Below are positions 39,167 to 47,906 of a stretch of DNA of 64,000 nucleotides, in pieces. Position 1 is the stretch's first letter; every line of letters begins with the position of its first letter. The DNA is from Paraburkholderia madseniana. Lineage in GTDB: Bacteria > Pseudomonadota > Gammaproteobacteria > Burkholderiales > Burkholderiaceae. Below the pieces are notes generated by a model that did no database searches, had not been told where the DNA came from, and was given only the letters and a program-made list of their open reading frames with translations. The DNA lies in NCBI RefSeq assembly GCF_009690905.1, contig NZ_VOSW01000005.1, forward strand, positions 62,001 through 126,000, read 5' to 3'. The translations under genes were made by a program, and so were the position numbers.

Positions 39167-39499
39167 ATGAAGAAGTTTGCCGTAGTCCTGTCAGTTCCCC
39201 TGCTTCTCAGCGCTTGCGCGTACTTCCAGAAGAATCCGGATGCCGGCGAGCCCGTTACGGACACCACCACGCAGCGCTCGGTCAACGACGTAGTCGCCTG
39301 CCTGACGCAAGTGGCGACCAGTCACAACGCCGCGTTCAAATCGACCGAGATCCCTCAGGGCCAGATGCTCGATTTCGGCGATTCGAATATCGTCAAGGTG
39401 CGCAGCGACAACGGCGCGACGACTTATCGCTTCTACGCGGGCAAACGCCACGTGAACAATCTGTGGATTGAATCGGCGAGCAAAACCTGCGCGCCGTAA
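39167..39499 (+). CDS. Small predicted lipoprotein
   Basis: A 110-residue protein with an N-terminal lipoprotein signal MKKFAVVLSVPLLLSAC (lipobox LSAC, Cys17). The rest contains two more Cys and no domain I recognise. AGGAGCG precedes the ATG, and a good -10-like ATATAAT lies near 39072. It is a stand-alone gene of unknown role. Confidence 0.75.
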   Translation: MKKFAVVLSVPLLLSACAYFQKNPDAGEPVTDTTTQRSVNDVVACLTQVATSHNAAFKSTEIPQGQMLDFGDSNIVKVRSDNGATTYRFYAGKRHVNNLWIESASKTCAP

Positions 39500-39655
39500 G
39501 GTAAGCACGGGTAACAATCGGCCAGGTGTAACGGTCGGTAACTTGTGCCGGCGCAATCATAGTGTCACGGTGTTACATCACAATGGTGTCTTAAGAATCG
39601 TTTAAGACTTCATCCGCATGATCCGTCCGACACTATCCCGCACAAGGTGCGCTTC

Positions 39656-39916
39656 ATGAACCAGCCCGATCACAACACGAACGACACGCCCGCACCGGCG
39701 AAGCGGCCCACGATTCTGCGTCGCTTGCTGAGCCACCACGAACTGGCAACGCTGCTGCTGTTGCTGCACGCGCCGATCGACGCGTCCGCGAAACCCGAGA
39801 TTCCGCAGCTTCACGAAGCCGGCCTGATCGAAACGGTCTCCGGCGACGCAGGCGACTCGCATATCCGTCTGACGCCCGAAGGCAATGCAGTGTTGCGCGG
39901 ACTTGGCGTGAAATAA
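39656..39916 (+). CDS. Hypothetical protein, winged-helix-like
   Basis: An 86-residue protein. After a polar N-terminus, about residues 20-86 (RRLLSHHELATLLLLL ... IPQLHEAGLIETV ... RLTPEGNAVLRGLG) resemble a single winged helix as in small MarR-like or PadR-like proteins. No function is known to me. The start could also be the codon at 39647. Confidence 0.6.
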   Translation: MNQPDHNTNDTPAPAKRPTILRRLLSHHELATLLLLLHAPIDASAKPEIPQLHEAGLIETVSGDAGDSHIRLTPEGNAVLRGLGVK

Positions 39917-39935
39917 GGCGCGCTTTACATTTTAC

Positions 39936-40265
39936 TTACGCCTGCCATACGCCGTACCCCGCCTCGCGTAGTCCAATCGCCAATTCCACTTCCATATCCT
40001 GTGCGCCGCGGTAAGGCATCGGATTGTAAACTTCATACAATTCGGGCATGAGGCGCAGGCCGTAATCGCGCACATAGCGATTTGCCTGAATGCCGGCCTT
40101 GTGCCGGTCGAATCTCAGATCCGGGTCCAATCCCGTCATTCCCACGTACACGCACGGCTTGTCGAACCGGTAATCCGGATTCGCGCGGCGAAAGCGTGCC
40201 TCGTTCCAGACGGTGTCGTCCAACGCGACGACGTAGACGTAGTAATGATGCTTGCGACGAACCAT
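39936..40265 (-). CDS. GIY-YIG nuclease-like domain protein
   Basis: A 109-residue protein with the elements of a small GIY-YIG domain: YYVYVVALDD (first strand), VYVGMTGLDPDLRFDRHKAG (second motif with a basic residue) and a C-terminal QDMEVELAIGL with the metal-site Glu. The first motif is degenerate (YVYVV), so nuclease activity is not assured. It converges with the gene before it and is just downstream of the AraC gene. Confidence 0.7.
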   Translation of the reverse strand: MVRRKHHYYVYVVALDDTVWNEARFRRANPDYRFDKPCVYVGMTGLDPDLRFDRHKAGIQANRYVRDYGLRLMPELYEVYNPMPYRGAQDMEVELAIGLREAGYGVWQA

Positions 40266-40277
40266 GTGTGCGGCGGC

Positions 40278-41045
40278 TCAGCTTCGCGAGGTTCCGTGCA
40301 GCAGCATCCGGTACTCGGTCGGCGTGACGCCGACGGTCGCCTTGAATTGACGCGTAAAGGCGCTGTGATCGGTGTAGCCGCAGAGTGCGGCGACGTCGGT
40401 GACCTTGTCGTGTGAAACCAGCAATGCGGTGGCGGCGTCCAGCCGCGTTTTCAGCAGCACCTGGCGCGGCGTCAAATGAAACACTTTGTGAAAGTAGCGC
40501 TCCAGTTGCGCCACCGACATATCCGCCATTGCAGCAAGCTGCTTCAGATTCAGCGGCTGCACATAGTTTTCCTGAATGGACTGCACCACTTCAGCCAGCC
40601 GGCTGTACGCGGGATGACTGCTTTCGTCCGCTTTCAGGTCGCGGGAGATGCCGGCGAGGCCGACTACCTTACCCGCCGCATCGCGCAACGGCTGCTTGCA
40701 GGTCAGGCACCAACCCGGCTGACGGCCGGGATACAGATGCAACTCCAACTGATCGATCATCTGGCTGCCGACGTTGATGATCGCTTTGTCCTGGGCGGTG
40801 TAGATACGACCGAAACGGTGCGGGAAGACGTCCTCGGCGGTCTTGCCGAGCAGCGCGGACTTTTCCTTGAAGCCACAGCGCGAAGCCAGCGTGCGATTGA
40901 CCAGCGCATAGCGGGCATGCGCGTCCTTGACGAAAAACACGACGTCCGGCATCGCATCGAACACGGGCTCGAGCAGCGTGAAATGCGACAGCATGCCGGA
41001 CAGCGTTGCGTCGTCCGGTTCGAGCGGATGAGCCAGCGTGTTCAT
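40278..41045 (-). CDS. AraC-family regulator with N-terminal PAS domain
   Basis: A 255-residue regulator: PAS-like sensor (about residues 25-140, with MPDVVFFVKDAHARYALVN) and a C-terminal AraC DNA-binding domain (about 155-255, with AQLERYFHKVFHLTPRQVLL and VAALCGYTDHSAFTRQFKA). It is downstream of, and co-directional with, the hydroxyproline dehydrogenase operon, and most likely activates that cluster. The three CTATGCTGAAAT elements at 44.9-45.2 kb are candidates for its binding sites. Confidence 0.88.
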   Translation of the reverse strand: MNTLAHPLEPDDATLSGMLSHFTLLEPVFDAMPDVVFFVKDAHARYALVNRTLASRCGFKEKSALLGKTAEDVFPHRFGRIYTAQDKAIINVGSQMIDQLELHLYPGRQPGWCLTCKQPLRDAAGKVVGLAGISRDLKADESSHPAYSRLAEVVQSIQENYVQPLNLKQLAAMADMSVAQLERYFHKVFHLTPRQVLLKTRLDAATALLVSHDKVTDVAALCGYTDHSAFTRQFKATVGVTPTEYRMLLHGTSRS

Positions 41046-41177
41046 CGTGCGGGTTCCGTGGTCGGTGCGGTTGTACGTTGGGTGCGTTCACCCGCGCAAC
41101 TACACGGGTTTGCACTTGCTGTCGATTATAGGGCCACGCGCTACTGAAAATATCCAGGGGACGAATGGATGGCGGGG

Positions 41178-42473
41178 TCATTCAGCGGGCGACTGCTCCT
41201 CGCCGATTGCCATCAACGTGCCGATTTGCGCCGGACTGAACGGCGGTCGCGGCGCTGCAGCTTGCCAGCCGAGATACAGCGAAGCCGCGGCGCCGCAGAT
41301 CCGGCCCTGGCATGCGCCCATCCCGCAGCGGGTATGCAGCTTGGCCTCGCGCCAATCCGGATAGGCGCGCACCTCGCCGAGGCTGACGTCTTCGCAACGG
41401 CAGAGCAGCGTGGCGTCGTCGGGTGGCGTGCGCGCGGCGGCCTGCAAGGCGAAGGCCATTTCGACGCGCCTCGCGAAACACCGCCATCGGGCTCGTTGCG
41501 CTTGCAGCGTGGTGGCGTTTGCCGAGACGCCGCTTGCTGAGCCGCCGCTCGCGGCTAGCCCTGCAATCTCGCCTTCGACACTCGCCAGTTCCGCGCCGCC
41601 TACGCCCGTGCATTCGCCTGCCGCCAGCACGCCGTCAACCGAAGTCCGCTGTTCACCGTCGACGACGATCTCGCCCGCTTCGTTGATCGCACAGCCGAGC
41701 GCTTGCGCAAGCGTGATGTTCGGCACGAGTCCATAGCCGCAGGCGATGCGGTCGCAGTCGAGCGCCGACTCCTGCTGGCCGCGCCGGATCGTCACGCGCT
41801 CGACACGGCCATCGCCATGCGCTTGTCGGACGATGCTGCCGGTCCAGTAACGCACGCCCGCGAAGCCGCGCGTCATAGCAACGGCTTGCCGCAACTTCGC
41901 CGGCTCGCTAAACAATGAGACTCCGAATCGGGCGACCTGGAGCGCCGATGCCTGCTCCACGACCGCCAGCACCCGCGCCCCCGCTGCACGTGCGGTGGCA
42001 AGCGCCGCGATCAGCAAGGGACCGCTGCCTGCAATCACGATCCGTTCGCCGCGTACCGGCATGCCGCCTTTGATGAGTGCCTGCAGTGCGCCTGCACCGG
42101 TCACACCGGGCAAGGTCCAGCCGGCGAATGGCAGTAGCCGCTCGCGCGCGCCGGTCGCGAGAATCAATCGATCGTAGCTGATCGACACACCACCATGCTC
42201 AGCCGACTCGAGCAGCAAACCTCGCGGACGCAAAGGCGCGATCACGCGGGCCGACGGCAAAAGGGTGACATTGGTTTGCGTCTTCAAGGCGCCGAGCAGG
42301 CCTTGTAGCGGCACTTGCGGCGGATGGCCGGGACCTTGCCGCCAGATTTGACCGCCGGCGCGCGGATTGTCGTCGAGCACCGCGACTGAGGCGCCCTCGC
42401 GTGCCGCTGCCTGCGCGGCGTTCAACCCGGCTGGACCGGCGCCTACCACGACGATATTGAAGTGCTGCTTCAT
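41178..42473 (-). CDS. FAD/NAD(P) oxidoreductase subunit of D-hydroxyproline dehydrogenase (HcnB-like)
   Basis: A 431-residue flavoprotein: VVGAGPAGLNAAQAA near the N-terminus binds FAD, a second dinucleotide site lies near residues 145-165, and the C-terminal segment (LLCRCEDVSLGEV ... TRCGMGACQGRICG) has the CxC...CxxxxC pattern of a BFD-like [2Fe-2S] domain. With the small [2Fe-2S] protein and the DadA-like protein encoded upstream it forms the heteromeric D-hydroxyproline dehydrogenase type known from Pseudomonas. Overlaps its neighbour by four bases. Confidence 0.83.
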   Translation of the reverse strand: MKQHFNIVVVGAGPAGLNAAQAAAREGASVAVLDDNPRAGGQIWRQGPGHPPQVPLQGLLGALKTQTNVTLLPSARVIAPLRPRGLLLESAEHGGVSISYDRLILATGARERLLPFAGWTLPGVTGAGALQALIKGGMPVRGERIVIAGSGPLLIAALATARAAGARVLAVVEQASALQVARFGVSLFSEPAKLRQAVAMTRGFAGVRYWTGSIVRQAHGDGRVERVTIRRGQQESALDCDRIACGYGLVPNITLAQALGCAINEAGEIVVDGEQRTSVDGVLAAGECTGVGGAELASVEGEIAGLAASGGSASGVSANATTLQAQRARWRCFARRVEMAFALQAAARTPPDDATLLCRCEDVSLGEVRAYPDWREAKLHTRCGMGACQGRICGAAASLYLGWQAAAPRPPFSPAQIGTLMAIGEEQSPAE

Positions 42474-42847
42474 CGTTTGTCCGTGGTGGTGGGGGCGTTG
42501 GTCCCGCTGGTCGCGGTGGCCGCGCTAGTCGCGTTGGTCGCGTTGGTCGCGTTGGTCGCGCTAGTCGCGTTGACAGCATTGGCCGCAGCCGCGGCAGTGC
42601 AAACCACCTGCCCATCGCGGCAAAGCGTCTGGCATGCCAACGCATGCGCCCGGCCGTCGATCGTGACACGGCATTCCTGGCACACGCCCATCCCGCACAG
42701 CGCGGCGCGCGGCTCGCCGCTGACCGACGTCCGCGTGCCGCCCGCGCCCGCCATGACAAGCGCCGCGGCCACGATCGTGCCCGCGTCGACCTCGACGCTT
42801 CTACCGTCGATCGTCAAGTGAAGGCGTGTTGCATCGGCGTCAGTCAT
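42470..42847 (-). CDS. Small [2Fe-2S] subunit of D-hydroxyproline dehydrogenase (HcnA-like)
   Basis: A 125-residue ferredoxin-like protein: LHLTIDGRSVEVDAG at the N-terminus, iron-sulfur ligands in ALCGMGVCQECRV and a last Cys in ALACQTLC. After about residue 88 it has a low-complexity tail of Asn-Ala-Thr repeats encoded by a 9-base tandem repeat. ATG at 42847 overlaps the upstream stop. It links the two flavoprotein subunits of the dehydrogenase. Confidence 0.85.
   Translation of the reverse strand: MTDADATRLHLTIDGRSVEVDAGTIVAAALVMAGAGGTRTSVSGEPRAALCGMGVCQECRVTIDGRAHALACQTLCRDGQVVCTAAAAANAVNATSATNATNATNATSAATATSGTNAPTTTDKR
42522..42575. repeat. 9-bp tandem repeat in the [2Fe-2S] gene
   Basis: Six adjoining 9-base units: GCGCTAGTC, three identical GCGTTGGTC, GCGCTAGTC, then GCGTTGACA. 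On the minus strand they encode the Asn-Ala-Thr tail. Identical neighbouring units are prone to slippage in whole codons, so tail length may vary between strains. Confidence 0.9.
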
Positions 42848-43967
42848 GGACCACCTTCTGCGCAAAACGGACCGGCAAGTACGGCTCGGTGGGAATCGGC
42901 GCGGTGTTCCCGGTGATCAGCGCGGCAAGCAACTTTGCAGTGCCCAGCGAAGTCGTCACGCCCAGTCCCTCGTGTCCGACCGCAAGCCACACGCCGGGTA
43001 CAAAATCACCCGCCGGACCGATCAACGGCAGACCATCCGGCGACGCCGCACGAAAGCCGGTCCACGCGCGGATCCCATTGAGCGTCGGCAGGACCGGCAG
43101 ATAGTGCGCCGCGCGCTGCAGCATCTGGGCGAGCACCGGCATGTCGACGGCGGGATCGGTTGTATCGAACTGGCGCGACGAGCCGATCAGCAACTGGCCT
43201 GTAGGCCGCGGCTGCGCATTGAATGCCACCGAGGTGCCGGCCGCGTGATGCGCGCTCTTGATGTAGCCCAGTTCGAGCAGTTGATGGCGAATGAGTCCGG
43301 GATAACGGTCGGTGATCAGCAAATGACCTTTCTTCGGTTGCAACGGCAGCGACGGTAGCAGTTGCTGAGCACCCAGACCATTGGCCGCGATCACATGCGC
43401 GGCGCTGATGCGCTCTCCGTTGGCCAGCGTCACGCCACGCGCGCTGATCTCGGCGACCTGCGTTCCGAGCCGCACACGGATATTCTCGACTCCTGAAGAT
43501 TGCGTCAGCAGCCACTCGGCAACCGTGGGCGCATACACGATGCTGTCGTGCTCGATCCGCAACCCGCCCGCCATCGATGCCGCCAGCACCGGCTCGCACG
43601 CCCGCAACGCAGCCGCGTCGAGCAGTTGAGCGGAGACGCCCTGCGCTTCGAAGGCTGCATGCATGATTCGGGCGGCTTGCCATTCCTCATCGTCGGCGGC
43701 AATCCATAAAGTACCGCAGCGCGCGAACGCATCGCGCGTGCGCAGTTGCGGCGCGAGCGCCAGCCACAAGTCGCGCGAATAGCGGCTCAGCGCGAACTCC
43801 GCGGGCGAGTCGTTCATCACGACGATGTGGCCCATGCCCGCCGCCGTCGCGCCGCCGCCGATGCCCTGCGCGTCGATTACCTCGACCCGCATGCCAAGCG
43901 CGGCCAGCTCCGCCGCGCAAGCCGCGCCGACAATACCGGCCCCGACGATCAACGCATCCGCTGTCAT
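42840..43967 (-). CDS. D-hydroxyproline dehydrogenase, DadA-like FAD subunit
   Basis: A 375-residue flavoprotein of the D-amino-acid oxidase family: [20 protein letters not shown] at the N-terminus and the C-terminal [20 protein letters not shown]. The ATG at 43967 overlaps the epimerase stop (ATGA); the much longer frame to 44201 is rejected. In the hydroxyproline route it oxidises cis-4-hydroxy-D-proline, the product of the upstream epimerase, to pyrroline-4-hydroxy-2-carboxylate. Confidence 0.88.
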   Translation of the reverse strand: MTADALIVGAGIVGAACAAELAALGMRVEVIDAQGIGGGATAAGMGHIVVMNDSPAEFALSRYSRDLWLALAPQLRTRDAFARCGTLWIAADDEEWQAARIMHAAFEAQGVSAQLLDAAALRACEPVLAASMAGGLRIEHDSIVYAPTVAEWLLTQSSGVENIRVRLGTQVAEISARGVTLANGERISAAHVIAANGLGAQQLLPSLPLQPKKGHLLITDRYPGLIRHQLLELGYIKSAHHAAGTSVAFNAQPRPTGQLLIGSSRQFDTTDPAVDMPVLAQMLQRAAHYLPVLPTLNGIRAWTGFRAASPDGLPLIGPAGDFVPGVWLAVGHEGLGVTTSLGTAKLLAALITGNTAPIPTEPYLPVRFAQKVVHD

Positions 43968-44911
43968 GCCGTGCGGATGCCCCATGCGAACGGGTCGCGC
44001 TCGTCGAAACACAAACGCCCTTCGGCCATGATGTGCGCGTGGCCGGTGATGGTCGGAATCACCGAGACGCCATCGCCGGCGTGACGATAGCTCGCCTCGA
44101 ATACGCTGCCGATGATGCTCTCCTGCCGCCACACCGCGCCTTCGGCAAGCTTGCCGTCGGCGGCAAGGCAGGCGATCTTCGCGCTCGTGCCGGTACCGCA
44201 CGGCGAGCGGTCATACGCGTTGCCGGGACAGAGAACGAAGCTGCGGCTGTCGATGCCGTCTCGCGAGCCGGGTCCGAAGAGTTCGATGTGGTCGATCAAG
44301 GCGCCGTCCGCACCGGTGATGCGCTGCGCGATCAGCGCATCGCGGATAGCGGTGCTGAACGCGCTCAGCTCGGCGATACGCGCCGCCTCCAGCGAGTGCC
44401 CATGGTCGGCGACGAGAAAGAACCAGTTGCCGCCCCAGCCGATGTCGCCAGTCAACATGCCGTAGCCCGGCACGTCCACCTGCACGCCTTGCCGGTAGCG
44501 ATAAGCCGGCACGTTGCGCACGGCCACACTGCCGTCCTCGTTGAGCGTCGCTTCGACGACGCCGACCGGCGTCTCGATCCGATGAAGCCCCGGCCCGATC
44601 CGCCCCATGTGCGCGAGCGAGACAACGAGACCGATCGTGCCGTGCCCGCACATGCCAAGATAGCCCACGTTGTTGAAAAAGATCACGCCGGCCGCGCACG
44701 CGGGGTCGTCCGGCTCGCACAGCAGCGCGCCGACCACCACGTCCGAGCCGCGTGGTTCGGTGACGATGCCAGCGCGCCAGTCGTCGAATTGCGTGCGAAA
44801 CACGTCGAGACGCTGCGCCAGCGTGCCGCCGCCGAGTGCCGGGCCACCCGACACCACCAGGCGGGTCGGTTCACCGCCGGTGTGCGAGTCGATGATGTCT
44901 AGGGTTTTCAT
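43964..44911 (-). CDS. 4-Hydroxyproline 2-epimerase
   Basis: A 315-residue member of the proline racemase family. Both catalytic cysteines are visible: Cys88 (GMCGHGTIG) and Cys238 ([11 protein letters not shown]). The surroundings of both match hydroxyproline epimerases rather than true proline racemases. The start ATG at 44911 gives [19 protein letters not shown]; a longer frame to 44983 is rejected. First gene of the minus-strand hydroxyproline operon, divergent from the deaminase gene. Confidence 0.93.
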   Translation of the reverse strand: MKTLDIIDSHTGGEPTRLVVSGGPALGGGTLAQRLDVFRTQFDDWRAGIVTEPRGSDVVVGALLCEPDDPACAAGVIFFNNVGYLGMCGHGTIGLVVSLAHMGRIGPGLHRIETPVGVVEATLNEDGSVAVRNVPAYRYRQGVQVDVPGYGMLTGDIGWGGNWFFLVADHGHSLEAARIAELSAFSTAIRDALIAQRITGADGALIDHIELFGPGSRDGIDSRSFVLCPGNAYDRSPCGTGTSAKIACLAADGKLAEGAVWRQESIIGSVFEASYRHAGDGVSVIPTITGHAHIMAEGRLCFDERDPFAWGIRTA

Positions 44912-44970
44912 GATGCACATGGTAGGAATGCCGGGCGCCGGAGTCTTGGTGCGCATAATCGTGGATTGTG

Positions 44971-44985
44971 ACGATTTCAGCATAG
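44971..44985 (-). promoter_or_regulatory. Hydroxyproline cluster element, copy 1 (inverted)
   Basis: Complement of CTATGCTGAAATCGT, 60 bases before the epimerase start. Identical over 15 bases to copy 3, in the opposite orientation. Confidence 0.7.
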
Positions 44986-45114
44986 CCTATCTGTCCATCC
45001 GCGCACGCGTCGGCTATTGAAATCAGGTGGGCGCCGCGTCTGCACAACCTCTATCGAGCGAGGTCAAGAACGCATGTGAGGCCCAGTCAACATGCTTTCG
45101 ACGTATTTTGCGTC

Positions 45115-45126
45115 CTATGCTGAAAT
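45115..45126 (+). promoter_or_regulatory. Hydroxyproline cluster element, copy 2
   Basis: CTATGCTGAAAT, identical over 12 bases to the other copies, 142 bases before the deaminase start. Confidence 0.65.
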
Positions 45127-45167
45127 AGCTGATCCGCTTGGCCTTGCCGGGCATACAAGCACAGCCA

Positions 45168-45182
45168 CTATGCTGAAATCGT
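45168..45182 (+). promoter_or_regulatory. Hydroxyproline cluster element, copy 3
   Basis: CTATGCTGAAATCGT, 86 bases before the deaminase start and 53 bases after copy 2 (about five helical turns). The 356-base divergent gap otherwise contains no gene. Confidence 0.7.
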
Positions 45183-45267
45183 CATCCGCCACGCGTGAAT
45201 CGCGCAAGACGGCAGCATTTTACCTGCTTACACTGCGCTTCGACTCAACACACTCAGGAGAGCAGTC

Positions 45268-46173
45268 GTGGCGCATATCTGGGAAGGCGTATTGCCCGCA
45301 GTTACCACCAAGTTTCACGCGGATTTCAGCATAGACCGCGAATGGACCGGCAAGAATATCGAGGCGCAGATCGACGCGGGTGTGGACGGCATCATCGTGT
45401 GCGGATCACTCGGCGAAGCATCGACGCTCTCGCTGGACGAGAAGCTGCAAGTGCTCGACATCGCCGTCGAGGCCTCGCGCGGCCGTGTGCCCGTTTTGCT
45501 GACGATCGCCGAGAACAGCACGCTCGACGCATGCCGCCAGGCCGAAGCCGGCAGCCGGCATGGCGCGGCCGGATTCATGGTGCTGCCCGGGCTGCGCTAT
45601 CTGTCCGACCGGCGCGAAACGCTGCACCATTTTCGCAGCGTCGCCGATGCGAGCGCGCTGCCGCTGATGATCTATAACAATCCGCTGGCCTATGGCGTCG
45701 ACATGACGCCCGACATGTTCGCGGAAATCGCCGACGAAAAGAAGATCGTCGCAATCAAGGAATCATGCGGTGACGTGCGGCGCGTGACCGATCTGATCAA
45801 CGTGGTCGGCGACCGCTTCGCGATTCTGTGCGGGGTCGACAACCTCGCGATGGAAGCGATATTGATGGGTGCGCATGGCTGGGTGGCCGGTCTCGTGTGC
45901 GCGTTTCCGCGCGAGACGGTGGTGATTTACAAGTTGCTGAAGGCGGGCCGTCTTGAAGAAGCGCGCGCGATCTATCGCTGGTTCGCGCCGCTGCTCGCGC
46001 TCGACGTCTCGTCGAAGCTGGTGCAGAACATCAAGCTTGCCGAGACGATCGTCGGGCTCGGTACGGAGCCGGTGCGGCCGCCGCGTCTGCCGTTGGCCGG
46101 AGACGAACGCAAGGCAGTCGAAGCGTTGATCCGCCGGGCGATTGAAAACCGGCCGACGCTGCCGCAGGTTTGA
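45268..46173 (+). CDS. Pyrroline-4-hydroxy-2-carboxylate deaminase (DapA family)
   Basis: A 301-residue member of the dihydrodipicolinate synthase superfamily with the catalytic Tyr136 (LMIYNNPLAYG) and Schiff-base Lys164 (VAIKESCGD). Divergent from the hydroxyproline epimerase gene, which points to the deaminase that makes 2-oxoglutarate semialdehyde in hydroxyproline breakdown. The semialdehyde dehydrogenase and a transporter that usually accompany it do not follow; the cluster ends here. Confidence 0.87.
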   Translation: MAHIWEGVLPAVTTKFHADFSIDREWTGKNIEAQIDAGVDGIIVCGSLGEASTLSLDEKLQVLDIAVEASRGRVPVLLTIAENSTLDACRQAEAGSRHGAAGFMVLPGLRYLSDRRETLHHFRSVADASALPLMIYNNPLAYGVDMTPDMFAEIADEKKIVAIKESCGDVRRVTDLINVVGDRFAILCGVDNLAMEAILMGAHGWVAGLVCAFPRETVVIYKLLKAGRLEEARAIYRWFAPLLALDVSSKLVQNIKLAETIVGLGTEPVRPPRLPLAGDERKAVEALIRRAIENRPTLPQV

Positions 46174-46235
46174 GTTGCGGCAAATTGATCCGTAGCCGCT
46201 TCCGGCCGCGGCGCGGCCGATGATGTGCCGGTTTG

Positions 46236-46595
46236 TCAGGCCGCCTGCTTTTCCGCGGCCGCTTCACCTTGCCGCAGATGCAGCAGCCGATAGCCGCTCT
46301 TGTAAACGGGTTGCAGCCGGAAGTCGTTTTGCGGCTCGATCTCGAGCAGCAGGCGCAGACGCGACACGTGGCTGTCGATCGTGCGGGTGAACTCGCGGAA
46401 CTCACGGCCCCACACCATCGCGAAGATATGGTCGCGCGACATTACGCGGCCAATATTGGAAAAGAACAGCGACGCCAACCGGTATTGCGTGCCCGATAGC
46501 GGCACCGGCTGACCGCGCAACATGACGAGCTGGCGATGCGTGTCGAAATGGTACATCCCCGGCGAATCAAAAAATCCACACGTATTCAATGACAT
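46236..46595 (-). CDS. Orphan OmpR/PhoB-type winged-helix DNA-binding protein
   Basis: A 119-residue protein consisting almost only of a PhoB-type winged helix: PVPLSGTQYRLASLFFSN, SRDHIFAMVWGREFREFTRTIDSHVSRLRLLL and VYKSGYRLL. There is no receiver domain, so it is not a classical two-component regulator. The ATG at 46595 is preferred because the longer frame to 46658 would run through a perfect inverted repeat. Partners are unknown. Confidence 0.8.
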   Translation of the reverse strand: MSLNTCGFFDSPGMYHFDTHRQLVMLRGQPVPLSGTQYRLASLFFSNIGRVMSRDHIFAMVWGREFREFTRTIDSHVSRLRLLLEIEPQNDFRLQPVYKSGYRLLHLRQGEAAAEKQAA

Positions 46596-46603
46596 AGCCC
46601 AGT

Positions 46604-46631
46604 TTTTTGCACCTGTTTTCAGGTGCAAAAA
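46604..46631. promoter_or_regulatory. Perfect 12-bp inverted repeat upstream of the winged-helix gene
   Basis: TTTTTGCACCTG / CAGGTGCAAAAA separated by TTTT, 9 bases before the winged-helix start. It resembles a terminator because of the T and A runs, but those runs are part of the stem, so an autoregulatory operator or leader structure is equally possible. Confidence 0.55.
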
Positions 46632-46662
46632 CGTCCTATAGCGTCCCAATAAAATCAAAGAG

Positions 46663-47067
46663 TTACGAAGGGTTTTGAACAGGCAAAACGGCGTATCTGC
46701 GGCTCAGCCGGGCCGCGCATACCTCGTGGATGCCGCAAACCACCGGCGACGCGTAGTCGAGCATCCAGCCGTCGATAAAGAGCGGCACCAGCGATCGCTC
46801 CATCACGAGGCCAAACGTCTCCATGACCTGTGGTGCGAGCCCGGGCGCCATCTGTCCGAGCGGGATGCGTTCCTGCCAATCAAGGTGCGCTCCGTTTGCC
46901 TTGCACCAGATGCGTCCTGATTCCACCAGATGGTCCGTGCGCAGCCATTCGCCGGTGCGCGCCCGAGCGACCAGCTCGGCAACGACGAGATAGCAGAGCA
47001 GTTCGGCGCGGGCTTCTTCGCCCACGCCTCCGGCTGGTGGGACACCTGAACCTTGCGATGCCGTCAT
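46663..47067 (-). CDS. Uncharacterised 134-residue protein, family member 1
   Basis: A 134-residue protein not matched to any family I know. Its core AELLCYLVVAELVARAR, GEWLRTDHLVESGRIW and DYASPVVCGIHEVCAARLSR corresponds to the protein encoded at 56660-57064 (AELLCFLTLSEIFAFRT, GAWLQPDHLVESTRIW, NFASPRVIVVYARCVATLSR), which is also 134 residues. The ATG at 47067 overlaps the stop of the transposase-like gene (ATGA), so the two are translationally coupled. Confidence 0.75.
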   Translation of the reverse strand: MTASQGSGVPPAGGVGEEARAELLCYLVVAELVARARTGEWLRTDHLVESGRIWCKANGAHLDWQERIPLGQMAPGLAPQVMETFGLVMERSLVPLFIDGWMLDYASPVVCGIHEVCAARLSRRYAVLPVQNPS

Positions 47068-47654
47068 TTGCGGGCCTTGCTCAGGAGGTGCGACAGCCCC
47101 AGGTCCGTTGCGATCTTCCAGACGTGACTGCGCGAGTAGCGTACGCCGAGCTTCCTCTCGATGATCGTTCCGTGACGTTGGTTGGTCCAGAGATCGGAGT
47201 CGAAATCGTGCAGTCTGGGCGAGTGTCGAAGTGCCGCAGCGATCCATGAAAGCGCCTGATCATCGAGTATGCCCGGAGCCCGCCGGATGGGCGTTTTGCA
47301 CGATCGCATCCGGTCGTGCACGCCTAGATTGATTGTCAGCTGTCTGACATAGACGATGGAAAACCGCTGGCCGAACTGGCGTTCGATAACTGCCTGCAGT
47401 ACCGGATTTGACCACCGATCAACCTCGAAGCCATGACGGCGCGGAGACCCACGAACGGCGTCGACGATCCACGCACGTGCCTCCTCGTCCAAAGCGGACT
47501 TTCCCCCACCCACGCTCATTTTGTCGAGAGCCGCAACGCCTCTCGTGTCGAGAACGGCCTTATATCGTTTGACCGACTCGACGCATAGACCTACTGTCAG
47601 CGCGACGCTCTCCAGCTTGTCGCTTCCGTGGCGCGCAGCAGCACCAAAAACCAA
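47064..47654 (-). CDS. Transposase-like protein with duplicated winged helix (IS630-like N-terminal type)
   Basis: About 196 residues. An N-terminal helix-turn-helix (SVALTVGLCVESVKRYKAVL) is followed by two copies of a winged-helix unit as in IS630-type transposases: LDEEARAWIVDAVRGSPRR ... VRQLTINLGV and LDDQALSWIAAALRHSPRL ... VWKIATDLGL. There is no DDE catalytic domain. It is either a remnant or a transposase-derived DNA-binding protein. The start appears to be TTG and is uncertain. Coupled to the 134-residue gene downstream. Confidence 0.7.
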   Translation of the reverse strand: MVFGAAARHGSDKLESVALTVGLCVESVKRYKAVLDTRGVAALDKMSVGGGKSALDEEARAWIVDAVRGSPRRHGFEVDRWSNPVLQAVIERQFGQRFSIVYVRQLTINLGVHDRMRSCKTPIRRAPGILDDQALSWIAAALRHSPRLHDFDSDLWTNQRHGTIIERKLGVRYSRSHVWKIATDLGLSHLLSKARK

Positions 47655-47906
47655 CCACTGTCAGATTTAGTCTAGGCTATTGCATGTCACGGTTGGAGAT
47701 TGTATTCCGATGATGTTTTCAGGTAGCAAGCGGAATCGCTGCTAGCCCCGAATTCATTGAGGTTCTAGGAAAATTCACAATCCGGAACCATCTGACCTGC
47801 CCCGTCAAATCCGCGGAGCTCGACAGCAAACCTGCGGACCTGCGAACCAAAAGACAAACCCGCCGGTGCCCCATAGGGTGCACACGGCGGGCGTGGGTTA
47901 CGGGCA

